Numbered from the stretch's first letter, positions 33,148-42,127 are shown. The stretch is 64,000 bases of DNA from Deltaproteobacteria bacterium (GCA_016875165.1 VGSF01000017.1:1-64000), one strand, 5' to 3'. A program made the numbers and translations. Notes: a model not told the origin generated them from the sequence alone.

Positions 33148-33912
33148 ATGAAAATTCCGGAAAAATACCGGCGGCGATTGATGGGTTTGATTCCTGTCGA
33201 ACGGATTAAAGCCTGGACGATTTCCCGCCCGCCGAAATCTCTCCTTCAGGAATTGCTCAGTTACGAAGGACTTACCCCCACTCTATCCGATATCCTGGAT
33301 TCCATGGGTATTGCCGGGGCAATTCCCGGTTCGATTTTAAAGCCGGTCATTCCCGGGAAAAAAATTGCTGGACCGGCAGTGACTCTAAAATACCTTCCCG
33401 AACGCTTGACCCCGGCTCAATCGTTTCACGAGAGAGCCAAGGCCAAATTAGCCGACCGCGATGCTTATGCCCTGACCGAGCCAGGCGATGTAGTTGTCAT
33501 CGACGGCGGAGGAAGAGGAGAGATATCCTCCATGGGCGGCCTATCCACTTTGATGGCTAAAAAATATGGCTTGGCCGGTAATATTGTTGATTGCGGTGTG
33601 CGCGACGTTGGGGAGATGATAAAATTGGATTTCCCGGTTTGGTCCCGGGGAATCACCCCCATCACGGGGAAATTTCGCCTTGAAGCATTGGAAGTGAACG
33701 GCCCTGTTGTTTGCGGCTGGGTTCAAGTCATTCCAGGCGACCTGGTTGTGGCCGACGATTCCGGCGTAGTCATCGTCCCTCAAAATTTCATTGGGGTTGT
33801 GGTGAAACAGGCCATCGAAGTTTTCCAGAGGGAAAACCGGCTCATGGAAGCTATTGAAGAAGGGTCTTCGATAGACGAGATAAAAAAAATTCTTGATCCG
33901 AAAAAATGGTAA
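33148..33912 (+). CDS. RraA-family aldolase / oxaloacetate decarboxylase-like protein
   Basis: 254 residues. The RraA/HMG-aldolase signature is present: DGGGRGEISSMGGLSTLMAK, then GNIVDCGVRDVGEM with Arg152-Asp153, the pair that binds the metal-bound substrate. The family cleaves 4-hydroxy-4-methyl-2-oxoglutarate or 4-carboxy-4-hydroxy-2-oxoadipate and decarboxylates oxaloacetate to pyruvate. It is longer at the N-terminus than RraA itself, like the aldolase branch. It opens the plus-strand cluster of ferredoxin oxidoreductases, so it may supply their 2-oxoacid substrate. GAGGGG lies upstream of the ATG. Confidence 0.82.
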   Translation: MKIPEKYRRRLMGLIPVERIKAWTISRPPKSLLQELLSYEGLTPTLSDILDSMGIAGAIPGSILKPVIPGKKIAGPAVTLKYLPERLTPAQSFHERAKAKLADRDAYALTEPGDVVVIDGGGRGEISSMGGLSTLMAKKYGLAGNIVDCGVRDVGEMIKLDFPVWSRGITPITGKFRLEALEVNGPVVCGWVQVIPGDLVVADDSGVVIVPQNFIGVVVKQAIEVFQRENRLMEAIEEGSSIDEIKKILDPKKW

Positions 33913-34075
33913 GAATACAGGGTGTAGGGTGTAGAAAGATAAATGTTGAGAAAAATGGTAACGGATGACGCGGGTTGCGGGTTGCGAGTTGGCATTTTTA
34001 AACTTTAAATTTTTAACTTTCTTTACTACTTGCGCCTAACGACTTACGCCTGACGTTTTTTAGGAGGATGTTTAA

Positions 34076-35125
34076 GTGGCTTTAGAACTAATGCGCGGAA
34101 ATGAGGCTATCGCCGAAGGGGCCATCCGCGCCGGGTGTCGATTTTACGCGGGCTATCCCATCACTCCCCAGAATGAACTCTTTGAATACATGGCCAGGCG
34201 GCTGCCCCCGGCGGGAGGGACTTTCCTGCAGTGCGAAAGTGAAGTGGCCGGGATCAACATGATTTGGGGTGCGGCCTGCACAGGCGCGCGGGCCATGACT
34301 TCTTCATCCGGACCGGGGATCAGCCTAATGTCCGAAGGACTGACCACCTTGGCCGCAGGACAGCTTCCCTGCGTAATAGTGGATGTTACCCGGGCAGGTC
34401 CAGGTTTGGGTCGCATCGCTCCGGCCCAATCCGACTACCGGCAGGTAACCAAAGGCGGCGGACACGGGGATTACCAGAGTATCGTCCTTGGTCCGGCTTC
34501 CACTCAGGAGATGGCCGACCTGGCCACCTTAGCTTTTTACCTCGCCGATCTTTACCGCAACCCGGTAATCGTTCTGATGGACGGAATGCTGGGACAGATG
34601 ATGGAACCCGTGGATTTTGACCTGGTGAAACCCCTGCCGGTTCCCGATAAACCCTGGACTTTACGCGGTAAAGGGGATAAACCCCGCAAGGTGATCTATG
34701 CCGCCCCTTTTGATGATCCCGGTCTCATTCAGCTCAATCAAGAGCTTGCCGAAAAATACCGCCAGATTGAAGAAAAGGAGCAGCGCTGGGAAGAAATATT
34801 TGTCGATGGAGCAGATCTCGTTGTAGTGGCTTTCGGAAGTGCGGCTCGCGTGGCCCTGGATGCTGTTCAGACCGCCCGGGCCGAGGGATTAAGGGTGGGA
34901 ATGATCCGACCGGTCACCCTCTGGCCCTTTCCCCGTAAAGCCTTTGCTAAACTCCGGAAAACGGCCAAGGCTTTCCTCGACGTCGAAATGAACGCCGGCC
35001 AGATGCAGGAAGACCTTGAGCGGGTATTAGGCCCGGATATTCCCATTTATCACCTCGGACAGGGGGGAGGGAAAATCATTTACCCGGATGAAGTATATGA
35101 AGAAATAAAGAAGTTGATGAAGTAG
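34076..35125 (+). CDS. 2-oxoacid:ferredoxin oxidoreductase alpha subunit 1 (VorB/KorA type)
   Basis: 349 residues, GTG start after AGGAGG. The pyrimidine-binding domain of thiamine diphosphate enzymes is clear: EGAIRAGCRFYAGYPITPQN, then SSGPGISLMSEG. A domain II (VVVAFGSAARVALDAVQTA) completes the alpha subunit. With the beta, gamma and ferredoxin subunits encoded next, it oxidatively decarboxylates a 2-oxoacid to acyl-CoA and reduces ferredoxin. Whether it prefers pyruvate, 2-oxoglutarate or a branched oxoacid is not resolvable from sequence alone. Confidence 0.9.
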   Translation: MALELMRGNEAIAEGAIRAGCRFYAGYPITPQNELFEYMARRLPPAGGTFLQCESEVAGINMIWGAACTGARAMTSSSGPGISLMSEGLTTLAAGQLPCVIVDVTRAGPGLGRIAPAQSDYRQVTKGGGHGDYQSIVLGPASTQEMADLATLAFYLADLYRNPVIVLMDGMLGQMMEPVDFDLVKPLPVPDKPWTLRGKGDKPRKVIYAAPFDDPGLIQLNQELAEKYRQIEEKEQRWEEIFVDGADLVVVAFGSAARVALDAVQTARAEGLRVGMIRPVTLWPFPRKAFAKLRKTAKAFLDVEMNAGQMQEDLERVLGPDIPIYHLGQGGGKIIYPDEVYEEIKKLMK

Positions 35126-35254
35126 AACTCGGTGAAATCCGAAATCCGAATGTCGAAATCCGAAATAAATTCCGATGTTCCAAATTCAAAACGCAAAACT
35201 CACCACTGAGTAAAGGTTTTGGTCATTCGAATTTTGAAATTGTTTCGAGTTTCG

Positions 35255-35520
35255 TAACACTTTAGTTATTTGAAAAAAGGAGTTAAGCAAGGGCCAAGTG
35301 TTTCCAGGGCCCGGGGGCCAGACCGGCCCGCTTGGAATCATAAGGCGCCGATTTCTCCGTGGATAGGGTGGGGAAGATACCCCCCACCTCCTATGGAGGA
35401 AACAAACTTTGATCCTCCTGGCCAAGAGGAATCCCGACCGATGCTTCCGACGCGTTCCGCTCCGGCCCCCGGGCCCAAACAGGGGCGGTCACACAATTTT
35501 TTCAGAACTCTAAGCTGATA
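35255..35520 (+). repeat. family B element, copy 2
   Basis: 266 bp with ends TAACACTTTAGTTATTTGAA and TTCAGAACTCTAAGCTGATA. The core GGGGGCCAGACCGGCCCGC, TGGAATCATAAGGCGC and CCGATGCTTCCGACGCG matches the copy at 4509-4910. It lies between the alpha and beta subunit genes, where it may act as an mRNA spacer. AT-rich inverted repeat 35130-35250 precedes it. Confidence 0.75.
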
Positions 35521-35569
35521 CTGAGTTTCGAATTTCGTAATTTATTATTTGGTTGGAGGTTTTTCGTTC

Positions 35570-36313
35570 TTGAAAAAAATCTTTGGAAAGCCTGAAGCAC
35601 TAACCGACTTCCCATACCCTTATTGTGCGGGGTGTGGCCATGGCATTGTTCAGCGCCTGGTAGGGGAAGCTATGGACGACCTGGACATCGTTGGTAAAGC
35701 CATCGGGGTCACTTCCGCGGGTTGTTCGGTGCGCAATTGGAAGCAATTTGCCTGTGATATGACCATGGGCTTGCACGGCCGCGGTCCGGCAGTGGCCACC
35801 GGCTTAAAACGAACCGCTCCCGAATGCCTTATTTTCACTTATCAGGGAGATGGAGACCTGGCTGCTATCGGCACAGGGGAGATTGTCCACGCCGCAGCCC
35901 GGTGCGAGCGAATTACGGTGATCTACGTCAATAACGCCGTCTTCGGGGCCACGGGCGGCCAGCAGGCTCCCACTACCCTTCTGGGCCAGAAGACCACCAG
36001 TTTTCCCGGGGGGCGAGACCCGCGGACCGGCGGCTATCCGTTGAAGATGGCGGAAATGCTCGCCGGTGTTTCACCGGAAGCCTACATCGTCCGTGTCTCC
36101 ATTCATGACGTGAAGCATATCAACCAGGCAGCCAAAGCCATCCGCCGGGCTTTTGAAGTTCAGATGCGCGACGAAGGCTTCGCCCTGGTTGAATGTCTAT
36201 CCATGTGCCCCACGCAGTGGAAAGTAACGACCCTGGAATCGTTGAAATGGATTGAGCAAAAAATGATCCCTTATTATCCACTGGGAGAATTTGCCACTCC
36301 TAAAAGCAATTAA
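35570..36313 (+). CDS. 2-oxoacid:ferredoxin oxidoreductase beta subunit 1
   Basis: About 247 residues from TTG 35570 (GGAGG ten bases ahead; an in-frame TTG at 35549 is the alternative). Thiamine diphosphate motif: QGDGDLAAIGTGEIVHAA with VNNAVFGATGGQ. The N-terminal CAGCGHG cysteines bind the beta-subunit cluster region. It pairs with the alpha subunit encoded upstream, from which it is separated by a family B repeat element. It ends with a conserved CPTQWKV near the C-terminus. Confidence 0.88.
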   Translation: MKKIFGKPEALTDFPYPYCAGCGHGIVQRLVGEAMDDLDIVGKAIGVTSAGCSVRNWKQFACDMTMGLHGRGPAVATGLKRTAPECLIFTYQGDGDLAAIGTGEIVHAAARCERITVIYVNNAVFGATGGQQAPTTLLGQKTTSFPGGRDPRTGGYPLKMAEMLAGVSPEAYIVRVSIHDVKHINQAAKAIRRAFEVQMRDEGFALVECLSMCPTQWKVTTLESLKWIEQKMIPYYPLGEFATPKSN

Positions 36314-36321
36314 AAAAACAT

Positions 36322-36467
36322 ATTCACCGCAGAGATCGCAGAGACCGCAAAGGATGATAGAAAAAAACTATTGGCGGGTAACAAGGACAAGTGACAAAAC
36401 TGAATCTCGTTTGGTCTCTTACTCCTTGGTTCCTATCTCTGCGTGCTCTGCGATCTCTGCGGTAAAA
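36322..36467. repeat. ACCGCAGAG-ended inverted-repeat element
   Basis: TTCACCGCAGAGATCGCAGA on the left and TCTGCGATCTCTGCGGTAAA on the right form about 18 bp of terminal inverted repeat. It fills the gap between the beta and gamma subunit genes. A lone half-copy (CTCTGCGTTCTCGGCG) precedes the MFS gene near 49730. Confidence 0.65.
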
Positions 36468-36477
36468 ATTTTTTGCA

Positions 36478-37041
36478 ATGGAGCTTATTTTGCACGAATC
36501 AGTAATCATGTCGGGGTTTGGGGGGCAAGGTATCCTGCTTATGGGGCAGCTTCTTTGCTACGCCGGGATGCACGAAGGATTAAGAGTCACCTGGATGCCC
36601 TCCTATGGACCGGAAATGCGCGGAGGGACAGCCAACTGCACGGTGATGCTCTCCTCAGAGAGGGTCGGTTCACCGGTAACCCGTAAGCCTTCTTCTCTGG
36701 TAGCCATGAATAAGGCTTCCCTGGATAAATTTGAAGCCGCCGTTCAGCCGGGGGGATTCCTGGTAATTAATTCCTCTCTTGTAGAGAGGGATTGCCAGAG
36801 GAAAGACCTTAAGGTTATCCGGGTTCCGGCCAATAAAATTGCCGAAGAAGCTGGAACCCTCCAGGTAACCAATATGGCGGCTCTGGGCGCTTATGTGGCG
36901 GGGAAAGGGGCTGTTTCCCTTGATTCGGTCATCATTGCCCTGCGGCGGATGGTCCCGGCCCACCGGAAAGAGTTGCTGGCCGTAAATGAAGAAGCCCTTA
37001 GAAGAGGGGCCGAGGTTGCCGCAGCACAAAAGAAAAAATAG
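36478..37041 (+). CDS. 2-oxoacid:ferredoxin oxidoreductase gamma subunit 1
   Basis: 187 residues. GFGGQGILLMGQLLCYAGMH at the N-terminus and YGPEMRGGTANCTVMLS define the gamma domain. The product probably runs from ATG 36478 (no SD is visible, as the start follows a repeat). It completes, with the ferredoxin at 37449, the four-subunit oxidoreductase 1. A sister gamma lies at 40366, with about the usual family divergence. Confidence 0.9.
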   Translation: MELILHESVIMSGFGGQGILLMGQLLCYAGMHEGLRVTWMPSYGPEMRGGTANCTVMLSSERVGSPVTRKPSSLVAMNKASLDKFEAAVQPGGFLVINSSLVERDCQRKDLKVIRVPANKIAEEAGTLQVTNMAALGAYVAGKGAVSLDSVIIALRRMVPAHRKELLAVNEEALRRGAEVAAAQKKK

Positions 37042-37112
37042 AAGTCAGAATACAGATGTCAGAAGTCAAAATTTTTAAGCGTGAGAGCGCAAGGCGGTAG
37101 GGCGTGAGGAGG

Positions 37113-37380
37113 GTAAAAAGTTTGAAAATGCCCTTTTCCGTCATTCCGGCCCCGTATCAAGTACGGGGTAAACTCCAGCCGGAATCCAGTATTTTCAAAT
37201 GCTTATAAATATCCTGGACTCCGGTTTTCACCTGTCTGCCAGGCACAGGCAGGCCGGAGTGACGACTTTTTATCCCATTTTCGTCATTCCCGCGAAAGCG
37301 GGAATCCAGTAAAACCAAGCAGTTCTGTACTCCTGCTTTCGCAGGAGTGACGGCTTTTCCGTCTTTTTACGACTCCATCA
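37113..37380. repeat. family A element, composite copy 2
   Basis: Starts with GTAAAAAGTTTGAAAATGCC and contains CCTGTCTGCCAGGCACAGG with CCGGAGTGACGACTTTTTAT. A second, different core follows (GTCATTCCCGCGAAAGCGGG), ending GTCTTTTTACGACTCCATCA. It looks like two family A units joined. No gene is seen. Confidence 0.7.
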
Positions 37381-37448
37381 AGTATTGAGTCTTAAGAATT
37401 CATGTCCTTAGATTTACAACTCACAACTCACGCTTTTAGGAAAGCTAA

Positions 37449-37652
37449 ATGGGAAAAATATTGATCGACCAAGAACGTTGTAAGGGATGCCAATTTTGCC
37501 TGGATACCTGTCCGAAAAAGCTCATCCACATCTCCGAGGAATTCAACGAGAAGGGCTATCACTTTGCCCTCTTCAAAGAGTCGGAGGAATGTAGCGCATG
37601 TACGATGTGTGGCCGGATCTGTCCGGATATGGCTATTGAAGTGTATAAGTAA
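37449..37652 (+). CDS. 2[4Fe-4S] ferredoxin (delta subunit of oxidoreductase 1)
   Basis: 67 residues with two cluster motifs: CKGCQFCLDTCPKK and CSACTMCGRICPD. It would transfer electrons from the oxidoreductase active centre to free ferredoxin. The ATG follows TAGGAAAGCTAA. It is followed by a heptanucleotide tandem repeat. Confidence 0.9.
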   Translation: MGKILIDQERCKGCQFCLDTCPKKLIHISEEFNEKGYHFALFKESEECSACTMCGRICPDMAIEVYK

Positions 37653-37663
37653 TATAAGACAGA

Positions 37664-37747
37664 GGTCAGAGGTCAGAGGTCAGAGGTCAGAGGTCAGAGG
37701 TCAGAGGTCAGAGGTCAGAGGTCAGAGGTCAGAGGTCAGAGGTCAGA
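37664..37747. repeat. 12 perfect tandem copies of the heptanucleotide GGTCAGA
   Basis: Between the ferredoxin stop (37652) and the Shine-Dalgarno of the LarA-like gene (37764) lies an 84-bp array of GGTCAGA repeated exactly twelve times. Because seven is not a multiple of three, loss or gain of a unit would move any read-through frame. The distance to the next start is about 30 bp. Confidence 0.95.
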
Positions 37748-37776
37748 AGCAAGAAGGAGAAAAAGGAGGTAATGCC

Positions 37777-39063
37777 ATGAACTTTCCGAAAATCTATCGC
37801 CTTCGCCAGGCTTTCGACCGCACAGCGGTCAACGACATTCCGGGAACTGTCCAGGGGGAACTTAAAAGGCTCGCTCTGGAAAAGACCATCAAACCCGGAC
37901 AGCGGGTTGCTCTAACAGCGGGTAGCCGCGGAGTGGCCAACATCGCCATAATCTTGAAGGCCGCCGTGGAATATCTCCGATCCCTCGGGGCAAAACCCTT
38001 TATATTTCCCGCTATGGGAAGCCACGCGGGAGCCACGGCTGAAGGACAGACCGACCTTCTGGCCCATTATAACGTAACGGAAGCTTTCACCGGAGCTCCG
38101 GTTCTTTCCTCCATGGAAGTCGTGGAAATAAGTAAAACCGAAGATGGAGTTCCTGTATTCATTGATAAGCATGCTTCTCAAGCTGACTTGATTATCGTTA
38201 TCGGCCGCATCAAGCCCCACACGAAATTCAAAGCTCCTATTGAAAGCGGACTGATGAAGATGATGGCCATCGGCATGGGCAAACAAAAAGGCGCCGAATA
38301 CTACCACAAGGCAGCTATCCAGTATTCCTTCTACAAAATCATCGTCGACGCCGGACGGGAGGTGTTGAAAAAAGCGCCTGTTATCTGCGGCCTGGGCATC
38401 GTGGAAAACGGCTATGACGAAACCGCTCGCATTGTAGCCATGAAACCGGATGAGCTGGAGATTAAGGAAGAAGAGCTTCTGGTCCTGGCCAAGGAAATGA
38501 TGCCTCGTCTCCCTTTCAATGAAATTGATCTTTTAATCGTCGATGAGATGGGCAAAGACATTAGCGGCACAGGGATCGACCCGAATGTTACCGGGCGGAA
38601 TCGAGATATCTTGGGGGTCTTCCCTCACCCTGTCAACGTAAAGCGCCTCTTCGTGCGGGACCTGACTTCTAATTCCGGCGGGAATGCCACCGGCATAGGC
38701 CTGGCTGACCTTACCACCAAGAGGCTGGTTGATAAAATCAACTATCAGGCTACCTATATGAACTGCATTACCGGCATTAGTCTGGAAAAGGCTGCGGTTC
38801 CCATGCACTTCGAGACCGATCAGGATGCCATTAAAGTGGCCCTCGGCTCCATTGGTTTAACTCCTCCGGAAAAGAGTAAAATCGTGCGCATCAAAAACAC
38901 CCTGCAGGTGGATGAAATAGAGGTTTCCGAAGTGTACCTTGAGGATATGCGCCAAAGATCCGACCTGGAAGCGCTGGAAAGCCCCAGGCCCATGTCTTTC
39001 GACGGGCAGGGAAATCTGCTTCCGCTCATTGTCCACGGGGCCGCCCGCAAAGGAGACTTCTAA
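37777..39063 (+). CDS. divergent LarA-like (DUF2088) protein, candidate nickel-pincer enzyme
   Basis: 428 residues from ATG 37777 (AGGAGG six bases ahead). Although diverged, the LarA residue set can be laid out: His83 (AMGSHAGAT), His148 (IKPHTKFK), Lys161 (GLMKMMAIG) and His177 (YYHKA). The Lys-to-His spacing is exactly 16, as in true LarA. This suggests it can hold the nickel-pincer cofactor for racemising or epimerising some other 2-hydroxyacid. It is the same length as the standard LarA at 30806. The gene sits between two ferredoxin oxidoreductases and just upstream of a GldA-like dehydrogenase. Function inferred. Confidence 0.72.
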   Translation: MNFPKIYRLRQAFDRTAVNDIPGTVQGELKRLALEKTIKPGQRVALTAGSRGVANIAIILKAAVEYLRSLGAKPFIFPAMGSHAGATAEGQTDLLAHYNVTEAFTGAPVLSSMEVVEISKTEDGVPVFIDKHASQADLIIVIGRIKPHTKFKAPIESGLMKMMAIGMGKQKGAEYYHKAAIQYSFYKIIVDAGREVLKKAPVICGLGIVENGYDETARIVAMKPDELEIKEEELLVLAKEMMPRLPFNEIDLLIVDEMGKDISGTGIDPNVTGRNRDILGVFPHPVNVKRLFVRDLTSNSGGNATGIGLADLTTKRLVDKINYQATYMNCITGISLEKAAVPMHFETDQDAIKVALGSIGLTPPEKSKIVRIKNTLQVDEIEVSEVYLEDMRQRSDLEALESPRPMSFDGQGNLLPLIVHGAARKGDF

Positions 39064-39066
39064 GAG

Positions 39067-40155
39067 ATGATTAATATTTTCTTAGGCCCTAAACAGTATA
39101 TTCAGCGGGAAGGGATTCTGGCCGAAGCAGGAAATTACCTCCCCGCCTTTGGCCGGCGCCCCATGGTGTTGGGTGACGAGCTGGTTCTTTCCATCGTCCG
39201 CCCCACTCTGGAACAGCGGCTTATGGCAGCAGGCCTTGCCCCTTCCTTCGTTCTCTTTGGAGACGAGTGCAGCCTTAGTGAAATTTCCCGGTTGATGGAA
39301 ATCGCCCGGCAAAAAAATTTAGATTTTATCGTGGGTACAGGAGGAGGCAAGGCCATTGACACTTCCCGCGTTCTTGCCCACCGCGTGAATCTTTCTCTGG
39401 TGACCATTCCTACCAGCGCCGCTACCTGTTCGGCGGCTTCAGCAGTAGCGGTAATCTACGAAAAAGGAGTGCGCCAGGATACGGTAAATGGCAAAGGGGC
39501 GGAATTGGTTCTGGTCGACTCGACCATCCTTGCCCAGGCTCCCATACGATTATTAGCCGCGGGCATGGGAGACGCCCTGGCCAAATGGTATGAAGGAAAG
39601 CCGAGTTATGACCAGGCCAAAGAAATTGATTCGGCGCTTCAGGCCGCTATGATCTTATCTGCCCAGGTTAAAGAGACTATTTTATCCCTGGGAATGGAAG
39701 CGCAAAAAGATGTGGAAGCCAGGAAAAATTCCCCGGCAGTAGAGAGGATCGTAGAAAGTAATATTTTACTAACCGGAATGATCGGAGGCCTGGGTGGTTC
39801 GAAGTTCCGCATCGCCGTGGCCCATGCCCTCCTTTACGGGCTCACGGTTCTCCCTAAGATCCATCAGAATCTCCACGGAGAAATGGTGGCCTATGGCACC
39901 ATCGTACAGCTTTGCCTGGAAAAAAATGAAAAGGAATTGAATATACTCCTCCCCTTTTTTTCAAAATTAGGGTTGCCCTTGACCTTAAAGGCTCTTGGGC
40001 TTTCCAATATGGAGGATCCTCTCTTCTGGGAAGGGTTGAAACGGACCTGCGCGAAGGGAAGCTCGGCACACAACATGCCTTTTCCGGTGGATGAGAAAAA
40101 ACTTTGGCAGGCTATGCTGGAAGCAGACGAACGGGCAAAATCACTCTCATTATAA
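39067..40155 (+). CDS. iron-containing alcohol dehydrogenase, GldA/glycerol dehydrogenase type
   Basis: 362 residues. NAD-binding TGGGKAIDTSRVLA (91-104) and metal ligands Asp169 (GMGDALAKWYEG), His253 (VAHALLYG) and His270 (NLHGEMVAYG). The family oxidises glycerol or other polyols and 2-hydroxy ketones. It starts 3 bp after the LarA-like gene, so both probably act on one substrate in sequence: stereochemical inversion followed by oxidation. Cysteines 121 and nearby are not part of the active site. Substrate inferred only. Confidence 0.88.
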   Translation: MINIFLGPKQYIQREGILAEAGNYLPAFGRRPMVLGDELVLSIVRPTLEQRLMAAGLAPSFVLFGDECSLSEISRLMEIARQKNLDFIVGTGGGKAIDTSRVLAHRVNLSLVTIPTSAATCSAASAVAVIYEKGVRQDTVNGKGAELVLVDSTILAQAPIRLLAAGMGDALAKWYEGKPSYDQAKEIDSALQAAMILSAQVKETILSLGMEAQKDVEARKNSPAVERIVESNILLTGMIGGLGGSKFRIAVAHALLYGLTVLPKIHQNLHGEMVAYGTIVQLCLEKNEKELNILLPFFSKLGLPLTLKALGLSNMEDPLFWEGLKRTCAKGSSAHNMPFPVDEKKLWQAMLEADERAKSLSL

Positions 40156-40172
40156 GCTGCAGGAGAATAAAC

Positions 40173-40348
40173 TATAGTGAACGTCAAAAAAAAGTTGTCA
40201 TTATGAATCGTCCAGCATCGTCCAGAAAATCCCCCCCATACCCCCCTTTTCGAAAGGGGGGCGAGGGGGGATTTTGGGTAATCCCTTCGCCCTGCCAGGC
40301 AGGGTTAACCTGCATAATTTCAACTTATTTAAGACGTTTGCAATAATA
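40173..40348. repeat. family F element, copy 1, containing a C-rich hairpin
   Basis: Ends TATAGTGAACGTCAAAAAAA and TTGCAATAATAG-type with AAATAAGTTG/CAACTTATTT mirrored. It contains the AAAATCCCCCC / GGGGGGATTTT hairpin at 40226-40275. It lies between the GldA gene and the second oxidoreductase. Confidence 0.65.
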
Positions 40349-40365
40349 GGAGATTTTCACAAGAA

Positions 40366-40902
40366 ATGAAACGCTACGAAATACGCATCGCCGGGTTCGG
40401 CGGCCAGGGGGTGGTGACCGTCGGAAAAATCGCCGGAGTGGCTGCTGCCCTCCATGATAAAAGGAACGCCGTGCAAACCCAATCCTACGGGCCGGAGTCA
40501 AGGGGAGGGGCCTGCAAATCCGAAATTGTTCTTTCTGATGGAGAGATATACTACCCTAAAGTTCGCTTAGCTGATGTGCTGGTGGCCTTGTCCCAGACTG
40601 CCCAGGATGTTTACTTAAAGGACCTTAAGCCCGGCGGTCTGTTGATCGTCGATCCTCTGACCGTAATTAAAGAGGCTCCCCGCTCCGACATCCGGGTGGT
40701 TCAAGTCCCCACTGCCGAGATCGCTCTTAAGGTTGGCAATAAGAGATTTCAGAACATGGTGGCCCTGGGAGCCCTTTGCCAGCTTACCGGGGTCATCTCC
40801 AGGAATGCCCTGGAGAAAGCCATCAAGGAGACCGTACCGCCCAAAACTCTAACGCAAAACATCGAGGCTTTTCAGAAAGGGTTGGAATATGTCCGGAAAT
40901 GA
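40366..40902 (+). CDS. 2-oxoacid:ferredoxin oxidoreductase gamma subunit 2
   Basis: 178 residues: GFGGQGVVTVGKIAGVAAAL, QTQSYGPESRGGACKSEIVL and the family's conserved LLIVDP. It overlaps the following alpha gene by 14 bp. In this second oxidoreductase the gene order is gamma-alpha-beta-ferredoxin, different from set 1, so it is not a simple tandem duplication. Confidence 0.9.
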   Translation: MKRYEIRIAGFGGQGVVTVGKIAGVAAALHDKRNAVQTQSYGPESRGGACKSEIVLSDGEIYYPKVRLADVLVALSQTAQDVYLKDLKPGGLLIVDPLTVIKEAPRSDIRVVQVPTAEIALKVGNKRFQNMVALGALCQLTGVISRNALEKAIKETVPPKTLTQNIEAFQKGLEYVRK

Positions 40903-42127
40903 TTATACAGCCTTTGAGCCATTGCTCACGGATGATGATGCCAGAAAAGTGATTCGGGGACCCCTCCCCCCTGGAGATTATTATCTCTTCGGAAGCGACG
41001 CCTGCGTGGAAGGAGCGATTATGGCCGGCTGCCGGTATTACGCCGGTTATCCAATCACCCCGGCTTCGGAAATCATGGAGAAAGCTGCCGAGCGCCTTCC
41101 CCAGGTGGGGGGGCGATTCATCCAGATGGAAGACGAGATCTCCTCGGCCTGTTCCCTGATCGGAGCCTCCTGGGCCGGGCAGAAAGCCATGACCGCAACT
41201 TCCGGACCGGGCTTCTCTCTGATGATGGAAGCCATCTCTTTTGGGGTCATGTCCGAGACCCCTTTTCTAATTGTGAATGTTCAGCGGCCAGGGCCGGGCC
41301 AGGGGTATATCAATGCCTCCCAGGAGGATGTCATGCAGGCAAGGTGGGGCCACCATGGGGGAGGCTCGGTAATCGCTCTGGCGCCCTCTTCCGTGCAAGA
41401 GATGTTTGACTTTACGGTTCAGGCCTTCAATTACGCTGAGGAATGGCGGGTTCCCGTGATTCTTCTGGCCGATGAAACCGTGGCCCATATGCGGGAAAGG
41501 CTGACTGTGCCGGACAGGAACCAAGTAAAAGTCATCAACCGGCTCAAACCGCAGGATCTGGGAATTCCCCCTGAAAAGTTTCTCCCTTATGAGCCGTATG
41601 AGGGGAAAGTTCCGCCCATGCCGGCCTGGGGAGACGGGTACCGGGTCAATGTGGTGGGACTGGTGCACCATCCGGACGGCAACATTACCAAATACAGTCC
41701 GGAGATGCATATGGCCTGCGTGAGCCGGCTTTATCGGAAGATCGAGGATCATGCCGATGAAATCGCCCAACTGGAAGGGCTTTTCTTGGAAAATTGTAAA
41801 AATATCGTGGTGGCTTACGGGACACCCACCCGTTCCGCCATAGAAGCAGTCCAGGAACTCCGGGCCAAGGGGATGAAGGACCTGGGTTTCCTCCGCCTTA
41901 AGACTCTCTGGCCATTCCCCGACAAAAAGATCCGCTCTTTGGTAGGCCAGGTGCAAAATATTTTTTTCCCTGAAATGAACCTGGGATACATGATCCATCC
42001 GCTAAGAGAGGCCTTGCGCGACCGGGCCAAGGAATTCATCTCCATTCCTTCCCTGGGTCAATTGCATTCTCCAGATCAGATTATCGGAAAAATAAAAGAA
42101 GTAATTTATAGTGAACGGCTTAAATAA
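40889..42127 (+). CDS. 2-oxoacid:ferredoxin oxidoreductase alpha subunit 2 (KorA/VorB type)
   Basis: 412 residues. Pyrimidine-binding motif EGAIMAGCRYYAGYPITPAS and TSGPGFSLMMEA, then an insert of about 50 residues (residues 215-260) with PYEGKVPPMPAWGDGYRVN, typical of KorA-like alpha subunits. It ends with YSERLK. The last few codons are supplied by a palindromic element that starts inside the coding region (42107), so the natural C-terminus may have been changed by the insertion. Works with the beta subunit at 42449. Confidence 0.9.
   Translation: MSGNDYTAFEPLLTDDDARKVIRGPLPPGDYYLFGSDACVEGAIMAGCRYYAGYPITPASEIMEKAAERLPQVGGRFIQMEDEISSACSLIGASWAGQKAMTATSGPGFSLMMEAISFGVMSETPFLIVNVQRPGPGQGYINASQEDVMQARWGHHGGGSVIALAPSSVQEMFDFTVQAFNYAEEWRVPVILLADETVAHMRERLTVPDRNQVKVINRLKPQDLGIPPEKFLPYEPYEGKVPPMPAWGDGYRVNVVGLVHHPDGNITKYSPEMHMACVSRLYRKIEDHADEIAQLEGLFLENCKNIVVAYGTPTRSAIEAVQELRAKGMKDLGFLRLKTLWPFPDKKIRSLVGQVQNIFFPEMNLGYMIHPLREALRDRAKEFISIPSLGQLHSPDQIIGKIKEVIYSERLK

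Noticed and set aside
37564-37776. Upstream extension of the LarA-like gene through the GGTCAGA array
   Set aside because: It overlaps the ferredoxin gene out of frame and translates the heptamer into a repeating SEVRGQR pattern. The ATG at 37777 has an ideal Shine-Dalgarno and aligns with the family.
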